Of a DNA stretch of 5,772 nt, positions 1-5,557 are shown piece by piece. Source of the stretch: Pseudomonadota bacterium (GTDB lineage: Bacteria > Myxococcota > Myxococcia > Myxococcales > Vulgatibacteraceae); assembly GCA_023436385.1 (NCBI GenBank), contig JAEZJH010000027.1:1-5772 (forward strand). Reading direction: 5' to 3'. Below the pieces are notes generated by a model. It did no database searches and had not been told where the DNA came from. It worked only from the letters and a program-made list of their open reading frames with translations. Each line of letters begins with the position of its first letter. Position 1 is the first letter of the stretch. Made by a program: the position numbers and the translations under genes.

Positions 1-515
1 GGCGGGATGATCTGCGCGCCGTTGCCCCAGTAGACCTTGTAGCCGTTGTATTCGGGCGGGTTGTGGCTGGCGGTGATCATCACCCCGGCGGCGGAGCGGA
101 GGTGCCGGACCGCGAAGGCGGTGAGCGGGGTGGGGGCGAGGCCGGGGAAGGCGTAGACCGGGATCCCGTGGCCGGCGAAGACCGCGGCGGCGTCGGCGGC
201 GAAGGGCGCGCTGCCGTGGCGGGCGTCGTGGCCGATCACCACCCCGCGGTCGCGCACGTCCGGCACCTGCTCGAGGAGGTAGGCGGCGAGGCCCGCGGTG
301 GTGCGGATCACCACCGCCCGGTTCATCCGGTTCGGGCCGGCGCCGAGCACGCCCCGGAGGCCGGCGGTGCCGAACTCGAGCTTGCCGGCGAAGCGGTCGG
401 CGAGGGCGGCGTCGTCCTTCGACGCCAGGAGGCGGGAGAGCTCTTCCCGGGTGACCGGGTCCGGATCCTCGGCGAGCCAGCGTTCGGCGGCGTCGCGGAT
501 GCCCACGGCGTCCAT
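1..515 (-). CDS. Alpha-D-phosphohexomutase (phosphoglucomutase/phosphomannomutase type), N-terminal part
   Basis: A cytoplasmic enzyme that moves the phosphate between C1 and C6 of a hexose (glucose-1-P/glucose-6-P, possibly mannose) through a phosphoserine intermediate. Only the first 171 residues are present; the gene leaves the window at position 1, and relatives are usually about 550-600 residues. Visible are FGTAGLRG at residues 48-55, GPNRMN at 60-65 and the catalytic loop TASHNPPEYNGYKVY at 148-162. Ser150 is the expected phosphorylated serine and His151 follows it. The pattern matches the PgcA/PGM2-like subgroup, whose phosphoserine motif is followed by the EYNGYKVY stretch. The ATG at 513-515 is chosen because GGAGG lies 7-8 bases upstream on this strand and the N-terminal length fits relatives. 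It is divergent from the ABC operon. The sugar specificity and the metal loop, which would lie outside the window, cannot be judged. Confidence 0.93.
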   Translation of the reverse strand, partial: MDAVGIRDAAERWLAEDPDPVTREELSRLLASKDDAALADRFAGKLEFGTAGLRGVLGAGPNRMNRAVVIRTTAGLAAYLLEQVPDVRDRGVVIGHDARHGSAPFAADAAAVFAGHGIPVYAFPGLAPTPLTAFAVRHLRSAAGVMITASHNPPEYNGYKVYWGNGAQIIP

Positions 516-586
516 GTCGTTCCTCCGGGCGGCCGGTGGCCGCGCTCGTCACTTCGGCCGGGCCCCTCGGGGGCCGCGGCGGCTGC

Positions 587-615
587 CCTCTACCAGACGG
601 GACGGTAGCCGTCGA
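587..615 (-). promoter_or_regulatory. Weak sigma-70-like promoter candidate for the phosphohexomutase gene
   Basis: On the minus strand, TCGACG (610-615; 4 of 6 bases of TTGACA) is followed after exactly 17 bases by TAGAGG (587-592; 3 of 6 of TATAAT). It would give a 5' leader of about 65 bases. The leader would contain a short GC hairpin, GGCCCC-TCG-GGGGCC, at 561-575. The match is poor and could be chance. For the plus-strand exporter operon I see no recognisable promoter in the 516-775 gap. Confidence 0.2.
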
Positions 616-775
616 CAGCGCGGAGGTGTTTTGCCCCGGGCGCTCGGGCCTGCCGCCGGCCGGATTCCGGTCGCAACCCGCCCTTCCGCGGGGCATCATC
701 CCCACCGTTTCGCCCGGAAGCCCGGACCCTTCGGCCCGGGGCCATGGCCATCCTCCCCGTCGGACGCGTGCCCGG

Positions 776-1780
776 ATGATCTCCGTCCATCACCTCGCCA
801 AGCACTACCAGGTCCACTCGCGGAAGGCGGGGATCCTGGCGGCGGTGCGCTCGGTCTTCCATCGCCGCTACGACCTGGTCAAGGCGGTGGACGACATCTC
901 CTTCGAGATCGCCCCCGGCGAACGGGTCGGCTTCCTGGGGCCCAACGGGGCGGGCAAGACCACCACCCTCAAGGTCCTGGCCGGGCTCCTCTACCCCACC
1001 AGCGGCGAGGTCCGGGTCGCCGGTCACGTGCCCTTCGAGCGGGAGGCCGACTTCCTCCGCTCGATCATGCTGGTCACCGGGCAGAAGCAGCAGCTCCTCT
1101 GGGACCTCCCGCCGCAGGAGACCTTCGAGCTGAACCGGGCGATCTACGACGTCCCCCGGGCGCAGTACCGGGAGACCCTCGACGAGCTGGTGACGCTCCT
1201 CGACCTGGGCCCGCTGATCGGCAAGCCGACCCGGCAGCTCTCGCTCGGCGAGCGGATGAAGTGCGAGCTGGCGGCGGCGCTCCTCCACCGGCCCAAGGTG
1301 CTGTTTCTCGACGAGCCGACCATCGGCCTCGACGTGACCATGCAGGGCACGGTGCGAAGCTTCATCCGCACCTACAACGAGCGGCACGGGGCCACCGTGC
1401 TCCTCACCAGCCGCTACATGGACAACGTGGCGGCGCTCTGTCCCCGGGTGATCGTCATCGATCACGGCCGGCTCACCTACGACGGCGCCCTCGCCGACCT
1501 GGTCCGGACCACGCGGCCGGAGAAGCGGGTGGCGCTCCGGCTGGGGAGGCCGGTGGCGGCGGCGGAGTTGGCCGGCCTGGGGGCGAAGGTGGTCCAGCAC
1601 GAGCCGGCCCTGGTGGTGCTGCAGGTCGATCACGCGGAGATGAACCGGGTGATCGCCGCGGCGCTCTCGCGGCTGCCGGTGGCCGACCTCACCGTCGAGG
1701 AGGCGCCGCTCGAGGAGGTGCTCTCCGACCTCTTCGCCCGGGGACGGCGCGCCCGGGAGGCGGAGGCGGCCTCGTCGTGA
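776..1780 (+). CDS. ABC-2-type exporter ATP-binding protein (COG4586-like)
   Basis: A 334-residue nucleotide-binding subunit that would power the two permeases encoded next to it. Walker A is GPNGAGKTT (residues 55-63), a Gln-rich Q-loop region lies near 103-106, and the signature is LSLGERMKCEL (155-165). Walker B is VLFLDEPT (175-182) with catalytic Glu180, and the D-loop is at GLD (184-186). The LSLGE form of the signature and the roughly 100-residue C-terminal extension are usual for the COG4586 family. Unusually, the switch (H-loop) position reads TSRYMDN, with Arg213 where a His is expected. The ATG at 776 has no good Shine-Dalgarno sequence. It is preferred over the open frame running back to 536 because the family's N-terminal strand (ISVHHLAKHY) begins right there. 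It overlaps the next gene by 4 bp. The substrate is unknown; relatives are annotated as viologen-exporter-like. Confidence 0.93.
   Translation: MISVHHLAKHYQVHSRKAGILAAVRSVFHRRYDLVKAVDDISFEIAPGERVGFLGPNGAGKTTTLKVLAGLLYPTSGEVRVAGHVPFEREADFLRSIMLVTGQKQQLLWDLPPQETFELNRAIYDVPRAQYRETLDELVTLLDLGPLIGKPTRQLSLGERMKCELAAALLHRPKVLFLDEPTIGLDVTMQGTVRSFIRTYNERHGATVLLTSRYMDNVAALCPRVIVIDHGRLTYDGALADLVRTTRPEKRVALRLGRPVAAAELAGLGAKVVQHEPALVVLQVDHAEMNRVIAAALSRLPVADLTVEEAPLEEVLSDLFARGRRAREAEAASS
1762..1779 (+). promoter_or_regulatory. Ribosome binding site and GTGA stop/start overlap
   Basis: GGAGG at 1762-1766, inside the end of the ATPase gene, stands 10 bases before a GTG at 1777-1779. That GTG overlaps the ATPase stop TGA (1778-1780). 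This supports GTG as the start of the first permease and translational coupling of the two genes. Confidence 0.6.
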
Positions 1781-2610
1781 TCTTCGCCGATCGCACGCGC
1801 CTCCGCGCCGATCTCTCCCGGTCGGTGCGGGCGCTCCCGACCATGGTGCGGGTGGGCTTCGCCGGGGCGATCGCCTACCGGGCGGAGATGGTGGTCTGGA
1901 TCCTGGCCTACACCATGCCGCTGATCATGCTGGCGCTCTGGGTGGCGGTGGCCAAGGAGGCGCCGGTCGGGCGGTTCGATGAGCAGGGGTTCCAGGCCTA
2001 CTTCCTGGCAACCTTGATCACCCGGCTCCTCACCGGCGCCTGGGTGGTCTGGGAGCTGAACCAGGAGATCCGGCAGGGGCTGCTCTCGATGCGGCTGCTC
2101 CGGCCGGTCAACCCGCTCCTCTCCTACTTCGGCGACAACCTGGGCGCCCTGCCGATGCGCCTGGCGATCGTGCTCCCGATCTTCGTCGGGACGCTGCTCT
2201 GGCTGGGACCGGGGATCCTCACCGACGACCCGGTGCAGCTCCTCTTGGTGCCGCTCACCTACGCCGGCGCCTTCGCGATGACCTTCACCCTGATGGCGGC
2301 GATCGGCTCCCTGGCGTTCTACTGGGAGCAATCGATCTCCGTCTTCGACCTGTATCTGGGTCTGTATTTCGTGTTCTCCGGATACATCATGCCCCTCGAG
2401 CTCTTCCCCGGGTGGCTCCGGGAGCTGGCCGCCTGGCTCCCGTTCCGCTACATGCTCTCCTACCCGGTGGAGAACCTGCTCGGGCTGGTGGACCGGGGGG
2501 CGGCGCTCCGGGCCCTGGCGGTGCAGTGGGGCTACGTGGCGCTGTTCACCGTGGGGCTGGCGGCGATCTGGCGCGGGGGCGTCAAGCGCTACGGGGCCTT
2601 CGGAGGCTGA
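1777..2610 (+). CDS. ABC-2-type exporter permease, first subunit (ABC2_membrane_6/DUF990-like)
   Basis: An inner-membrane permease of 277 residues, one of two different membrane subunits that probably pair with the ATPase encoded just upstream. About six hydrophobic segments are visible, roughly at residues 38-58, 73-92, 128-146, 155-182, 188-209 and 249-265. Family-like features are an amphipathic stretch IRQGLLSMRLLRPVNP (98-113) between segments 2 and 3, and SGYIMPLELFPGWLRELAAW (201-220) followed by LPFRYMLSYPVENLLG. The same order occurs in the COG4587/COG3694 permeases. The GTG start at 1777 is chosen for its GGAGG and the GTGA overlap. An in-frame ATG at 1843 is a possible later start that would still keep every membrane segment. 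A short run of less favoured codons (TAT, GGT, TAT) lies around 2353-2367. The transported compound cannot be deduced. Confidence 0.88.
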   Translation: MIFADRTRLRADLSRSVRALPTMVRVGFAGAIAYRAEMVVWILAYTMPLIMLALWVAVAKEAPVGRFDEQGFQAYFLATLITRLLTGAWVVWELNQEIRQGLLSMRLLRPVNPLLSYFGDNLGALPMRLAIVLPIFVGTLLWLGPGILTDDPVQLLLVPLTYAGAFAMTFTLMAAIGSLAFYWEQSISVFDLYLGLYFVFSGYIMPLELFPGWLRELAAWLPFRYMLSYPVENLLGLVDRGAALRALAVQWGYVALFTVGLAAIWRGGVKRYGAFGG

Positions 2611-2614
2611 CATG
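2602..2614 (+). promoter_or_regulatory. Ribosome binding site overlapping the upstream stop region
   Basis: GGAGG at 2602-2606 forms part of the last codons of the first permease and lies 5 bases before the ATG at 2612. The upstream stop TGA (2608-2610) falls between them. This arrangement fixes the start of the second permease and suggests reinitiation or coupled translation. Confidence 0.7.
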
Positions 2615-3412
2615 TACGCCGCCGCCGCCCGCTACGCCCGCCTCCTCGGGATCCAGATCCGCGCCTCGGCGCTGCTCTCGCTCCAGTACCGGGTGGACTT
2701 CCTGATCCAGGCGGTGATGTCGCTGTTTTGGACCGGCGCGGCGCTGGTGCCGCTGGTGGTGCTCTTTCAGATGCGGGAGGGCGTGGCCGGCTGGGCCTGG
2801 TCCGAGGCGCTGGTGGTGGTGGGGTTCTTCACCATGCTGAAGGGCGTCCTCGCCGGCGCCATCCAGCCCGGGCTGCTCGGGGTCACCGAACACATCCGCA
2901 AGGGCACCCTGGATTTCCTGCTTTTGAAGCCGGCGGACGCCCAGTTCCTGGTCTCCACCGCCAAGTTCGATCTCGCCCGGGTCTCCGATTTCCTGGGCGG
3001 GGTGGCGATCCTCGCGTTTGCGTTGGTCCGGGGCGGGCACGAGGTGACCGGCCGCGGCGTCCTGGTCGCGCTGGCGCTCCTCGTCGGGGCGGTGGCGATC
3101 CTCTACTCGATCTGGATCCTGGTGATCGCCCTGGCCTTCTTCGTGGTGAAGGTCGACAACCTCAGCTACCTGTTCATCTCCATCTACGACGCCGCCCGTT
3201 GGCCCAGCTCGATCTTCCGCGGGATCTTCGCCTTCGTCTTCACCTTCGTGATCCCGCTGGCGCTGATGACCACCTACCCGGCGCTGGCGATCCTGGGGAA
3301 GCTCACGGCGGTGCAGCTCGGCGGCGCGCTGGCCACCGCCCTTGCGTTCCTGGTGGTGAGCCGGCTGGTGTGGCGGAAGGCGATCCGCAAGTACACCAGC
3401 GCGGGCGGGTGA
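2612..3412 (+). CDS. ABC-2-type exporter permease, second subunit (COG3694/ABC2_membrane_6-like)
   Basis: An inner-membrane permease of 266 residues and the last gene of the exporter operon. It starts one base after the stop of the first permease. About six hydrophobic segments can be seen, near residues 31-52, 64-86, 124-140, 149-178, 205-225 and 234-252. The stretch EHIRKGTLDFLLLKPADAQF (93-112) and the C-terminal block ARWPSSIFRGIFAFVFTFVI (195-214), followed by PLALMTTYPA, are hallmarks of the COG3694-type permeases as I know them. The protein differs clearly from the first permease, so the transporter is probably heterodimeric in its membrane part, one copy of each with two ATPase subunits. 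The C-terminus is short and basic (RKAIRKY) and probably cytoplasmic. No recognisable terminator follows. Membership of the family is firm; the substrate (drug, lipid, viologen-like cation or other) is not known. Confidence 0.9.
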   Translation: MYAAAARYARLLGIQIRASALLSLQYRVDFLIQAVMSLFWTGAALVPLVVLFQMREGVAGWAWSEALVVVGFFTMLKGVLAGAIQPGLLGVTEHIRKGTLDFLLLKPADAQFLVSTAKFDLARVSDFLGGVAILAFALVRGGHEVTGRGVLVALALLVGAVAILYSIWILVIALAFFVVKVDNLSYLFISIYDAARWPSSIFRGIFAFVFTFVIPLALMTTYPALAILGKLTAVQLGGALATALAFLVVSRLVWRKAIRKYTSAGG

Positions 3413-3427
3413 TCCCCGCCGGCGCAG

Positions 3428-3443
3428 CGGTTCGCGAATACCG
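3428..3443. repeat. Short inverted repeat with nested palindrome, possible operator
   Basis: CGGT (3428-3431) and ACCG (3440-3443) form inverted arms, and the perfect 8-bp palindrome TTCGCGAA lies at 3431-3438. It stands about 45 bp upstream of the -10-like element of the next gene. This could be a regulator binding site, or simply chance in a GC-rich spacer. Confidence 0.2.
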
Positions 3444-3482
3444 AAACCTCGCACGCGAGTCGCCGGCGCGGCGGCGCTCCGC

Positions 3483-3488
3483 TACGCT
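3483..3488 (+). promoter_or_regulatory. -10-like element upstream of the MYXO-CTERM protein gene
   Basis: TACGCT, followed directly by GCGG, fits the TAnnnT core of a sigma-70 -10 box. It would place the transcript start near 3495, leaving a leader of about 23 bases that still contains GGGAG at 3507-3511, 6 bases before the ATG. At 17 bases upstream only TCGCCG is found, a weak -35 match. A very similar element (TAGGTTGCGG) precedes fni at 4397. Confidence 0.4.
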
Positions 3489-3517
3489 GCGGTTGGTTTC
3501 CAGAACGGGAGACGACC

Positions 3518-4318
3518 ATGGCGATCCGGTGGTGGGGAGCGGTCGGGCTGGCGCTGGCGGCGATCGGCGTTCCGGTCTCCGCCGGGGCGTGTGACTGCGC
3601 GACCCCGGAGTCCTGGGACTACAGCTGGCCGGCCGACGATGCGGCCGACGTGCCGACCAACGCCCGCGTCTTCGTGCCGCCGTCGATGCTCGCGTGGAGC
3701 CCGGAGAGTTCTCCCGCCTTCTTCTGGAAGGCGGCGGACGGAACGCCGATCGCCTTCGAGGTGGCCTCGCTCGGCGACTTCGTCGTGCTCGTGCCCAAGG
3801 AGTCGCTGGCGCCGTCGAACCGGTACACCGCCGGCGTCGTCGGCCGGCCGGGGGTCGCGTTCCGGACCGGCGAGGGGCCCGACTCCACGCCCCCGGCAGT
3901 CCCGGAAATCCTCGAGGTGGGCGAGGGCGAGGTCTCGACCGGGACCTCCTGCGGCGACGAGGCCTACGTCCCGATGGTGGTCCGGAGCGAAGAGGGGTTC
4001 CTCCTCCTCGACCTCGGGGCCGCCTCCGCCTTCGACCCGGTCACCCTCGCCGGCGCGGTGGACGAGGTCCAGCCCGGCGGCGAGCGCGTCTACTTCTGGA
4101 TCGGAGAGGCGGCCTGCGCCGCGCCCAACGCGAAGCCCGGAGAGACCGTCCGGGTCCGCTTTGCCGCGCTGGACGGGGCCGGCAACCTCTCCGACTGGAC
4201 CGCGTCCCGGCGGATCGAGGTGCCGGACTACGGCTGCGGCTGCCGCAGCGCCGGTCCCGGCGACCTCGGGCTGTTGGCCTTCGGGCTGGTAGCCCTCGCG
4301 CTGCGCCGGCGCCGGTAG
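3518..4318 (+). CDS. Secreted surface protein with Ig-like domain and MYXO-CTERM sorting tail
   Basis: A 266-residue protein of unknown function, probably exported by Sec and anchored at the cell surface. Residues 1-24 form a signal peptide with a hydrophobic core (GAVGLALAAIGVPV) ending near SAGA before Cys25; a clear lipobox is missing. Residues about 35-118 (PADDAADVPTNARVFV, then SLAPSNRYTAGVVG and FRTG) resemble a bacterial SbsA/Big_5 Ig-like domain. Residues 125-235 look like a second beta-rich module, with Cys145 and Cys200 as a possible disulfide. The end (Cys240-Gly-Cys242, hydrophobic helix about 249-262, RRRR) matches the MYXO-CTERM pattern, which myxosortases are known to process in myxobacteria. 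No sortase is in the window. The ATG at 3518 has GGGAG 6 bases upstream. It appears to be a separate transcription unit from the exporter operon. The function is not recognisable. Confidence 0.85.
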   Translation: MAIRWWGAVGLALAAIGVPVSAGACDCATPESWDYSWPADDAADVPTNARVFVPPSMLAWSPESSPAFFWKAADGTPIAFEVASLGDFVVLVPKESLAPSNRYTAGVVGRPGVAFRTGEGPDSTPPAVPEILEVGEGEVSTGTSCGDEAYVPMVVRSEEGFLLLDLGAASAFDPVTLAGAVDEVQPGGERVYFWIGEAACAAPNAKPGETVRVRFAALDGAGNLSDWTASRRIEVPDYGCGCRSAGPGDLGLLAFGLVALALRRRR

Positions 4319-4326
4319 CCGGCTTC

Positions 4327-4365
4327 GACCGGGGGGCCCGTTCGCCGTCGACCCCGGGGCCGGTC
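4327..4365. repeat. GC-rich imperfect inverted repeat between genes
   Basis: GACCGG (4327-4332) is complementary to CCGGTC (4360-4365), and a further GGGG/CCCC pairing is possible inside if a GGGG bulge is allowed. It lies just after the stop of the MYXO-CTERM gene, where a terminator would be expected. No T-run follows, so it is at most a weak or factor-dependent termination site. Confidence 0.25.
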
Positions 4366-4396
4366 CGGGAAGGTGGCGGGCCGACTCGGGGGCGGG

Positions 4397-4402
4397 TAGG
4401 TT
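4397..4402 (+). promoter_or_regulatory. -10-like element immediately before fni, suggesting a leaderless or near-leaderless mRNA
   Basis: TAGGTT fits TAnnnT and ends 7 bases before the A of the ATG at 4410. That is the normal distance from a -10 box to the transcription start, so the transcript could begin at or next to the start codon. No good Shine-Dalgarno sequence lies between it and the ATG. A -35 match is not evident (TGGCGG at 17-bp spacing). Confidence 0.4.
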
Positions 4403-4409
4403 GCGGGCG

Positions 4410-5489
4410 ATGGCGGACACCGACGATCGCGGCGCCGTGGAGCGGCGCAAGGAAGAGCACCTCGACCTCGCCGCCCGGGCGGAGGTGGAGGCGCCGGGGA
4501 CCGACGCGTTGTTCGGCGAGGTGCGGCTGGTCCACGAGGCGCTGCCGGAGCGGGCGCTCGACGAGGTGGACCTCTCCGTCGAGCTGCTCGGCAAGCGGCT
4601 CCGCACGCCGCTCTTCGTCGCCGGGATGACCGGGGGCGCGGAGGCGACGCTGGCGGTGAACCTGGCGGTGGCGGCGGCGGCCGAGGCGGTGGGGGCGGCG
4701 ATCGGCGTCGGCTCGATGCGGGCCGTCCTCGAGGATCCCGCGCTCGCCCGGACCTTCCAGGTCCGGGGCGTGGCGCCCACCGCGCTCCTCGTCGCCAATC
4801 TGGGCGCCTGGCAGCTGGTGGAGATCGGCACCGCCGGTGCCCGGCGGCTCTGTGAGGCGATCGGCGCCGACGCCCTGGCGGTGCACCTGAACGCCGCCCA
4901 GGAGCTGTCCCAGCCCGAGGGCGACCGGGACTTCCGCGGGGCGCTGGCGGCGATCGAGAAGCTGTGCGGGGAGCTATCACTCCCGGTGTTGGTGAAGGAG
5001 ACCGGCTGCGGGCTCTCCCGGGCCACCGCCCGGCGCCTGGTGGAGGCCGGCGTCGCCGCCCTCGACGTGGCCGGGGCCGGCGGGACCAGTTGGCCGGCGG
5101 TGGAGGCGCTCCGGGCCTCCGTACCGGCGGTCGGCGAGGCGCTCGCGGACTGGGGGATCCCCACCGCCGCGTCGGTGGCCGCCTGCGCGGACCTGGGCGT
5201 CCCGGTGATCGCCTCGGGCGGCCTCCGCTCCGGCGTCGATGCCGGCAAGGCGCTCGCCCTCGGGGCCACCGCCGCCGGCGTCGCCCGGCCGCTCCTCCTC
5301 GCCGCCCGGGAGGGCGGGGCGGAGGCGGCGACCCGGGTAATGCGCTCCCTCGACGAGACCCTGCGGGCGGTGGCGCTCCTCGCCGGCGCCGGGACGGTGG
5401 CCGAGCTGCAGCGGGTCCCCCGGGTGATCGGGCCCCGGCTCGAGCGGTACCTCGCCGTGCTCCGGTCGGCCGACGCGCGGGGGCATTGA
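4410..5489 (+). CDS. fni: Type 2 isopentenyl-diphosphate delta-isomerase (FMN-dependent)
   Basis: This 359-residue enzyme interconverts isopentenyl and dimethylallyl diphosphate in isoprenoid synthesis. It uses reduced FMN and Mg2+ and is usually linked to the mevalonate route. Conserved family blocks appear in order: RRKEEHL (residues 12-18), HEALPE (42-47), EVDLSVELLGK (52-62), MTGG (73-76), GSMR (101-104), ANLGAWQ (129-135), HLNAAQELSQPEGD (159-172), VKETGCGLS (195-203), DVAGAGGTSW (219-228), WGIPTAAS (248-255) and ASGGLRSGVDAGKALALGA (268-286). The last blocks form the FMN phosphate-binding part of the TIM barrel. Gln164 and Glu165 are the expected substrate/metal residues. Length is normal for the family (about 330-370). 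GSMR replaces the common GSQR; relatives also vary there. The ATG at 4410 is preferred; an in-frame TTG at 4401 would add three residues but lies inside the -10-like element. No other mevalonate gene is visible. Confidence 0.95.
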   Translation: MADTDDRGAVERRKEEHLDLAARAEVEAPGTDALFGEVRLVHEALPERALDEVDLSVELLGKRLRTPLFVAGMTGGAEATLAVNLAVAAAAEAVGAAIGVGSMRAVLEDPALARTFQVRGVAPTALLVANLGAWQLVEIGTAGARRLCEAIGADALAVHLNAAQELSQPEGDRDFRGALAAIEKLCGELSLPVLVKETGCGLSRATARRLVEAGVAALDVAGAGGTSWPAVEALRASVPAVGEALADWGIPTAASVAACADLGVPVIASGGLRSGVDAGKALALGATAAGVARPLLLAAREGGAEAATRVMRSLDETLRAVALLAGAGTVAELQRVPRVIGPRLERYLAVLRSADARGH

Positions 5490-5523
5490 CCGCGGGACCG
5501 GGACCGGGCAAACGGAGGAGCCG

Positions 5524-5539
5524 CGGCCCGAACGGGCCG
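5524..5539 (+). repeat. Small GC hairpin between fni and the next gene
   Basis: CGGCCCG (5524-5530) and CGGGCCG (5533-5539) are perfect inverted arms; in RNA this is a 6-bp stem with a GAAC loop. It has no following T-run, so it is not a standard terminator. It lies between an orphan GGAGG (5514-5518) and the AAAGG (5542-5546) used by the next gene. It could influence translation of that gene, or be chance. Confidence 0.35.
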
Positions 5540-5541
5540 GG

Positions 5542-5557
5542 AAAGGTCCGGCGCGTG
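5542..5557 (+). promoter_or_regulatory. Ribosome binding site setting a GTG start
   Basis: AAAGG at 5542-5546 is followed after 8 bases by GTG (5555-5557), the only sensible start for the open frame that continues to the right edge. A stronger GGAGG at 5514-5518 has no ATG, GTG or TTG at a usable distance. Confidence 0.4.

Noticed and set aside
63..608. A 181-residue plus-strand open frame
   Set aside because: It is antisense to the phosphohexomutase, whose FGTAGLRG and TASHNP motifs are clear on the minus strand; the plus translation is low-complexity.
740..749. Palindrome GGCCATGGCC upstream of the ATPase gene, containing an ATG
   Set aside because: The ATG is out of frame with the ATPase, has no ribosome site, and a 10-bp GC palindrome is not remarkable at this base composition.
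536..775. An 80-residue N-terminal extension of the ABC ATPase
   Set aside because: Family homology begins at the ATG at 776. The extension is Pro/Gly/Ser-rich without conserved features and would occupy the divergent promoter region.
298..1776. Open frame running into the first permease, giving a 770-residue fusion
   Set aside because: The part before 1777 is antisense to the phosphohexomutase gene and out of frame with the ATPase gene, and its translation is Arg/Gly/Pro-rich noise. The permease starts at the GTG at 1777.
3413..3470. Terminator after the exporter operon
   Set aside because: The possible CGCCGGCG stem has a loop of 36 bases and no T-run; there is not enough to call an intrinsic terminator.
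4401..4403. TTG at 4401 as the fni start
   Set aside because: It overlaps the -10-like TAGGTT and lacks a ribosome site; the ATG three codons later fits better. It cannot be fully excluded.
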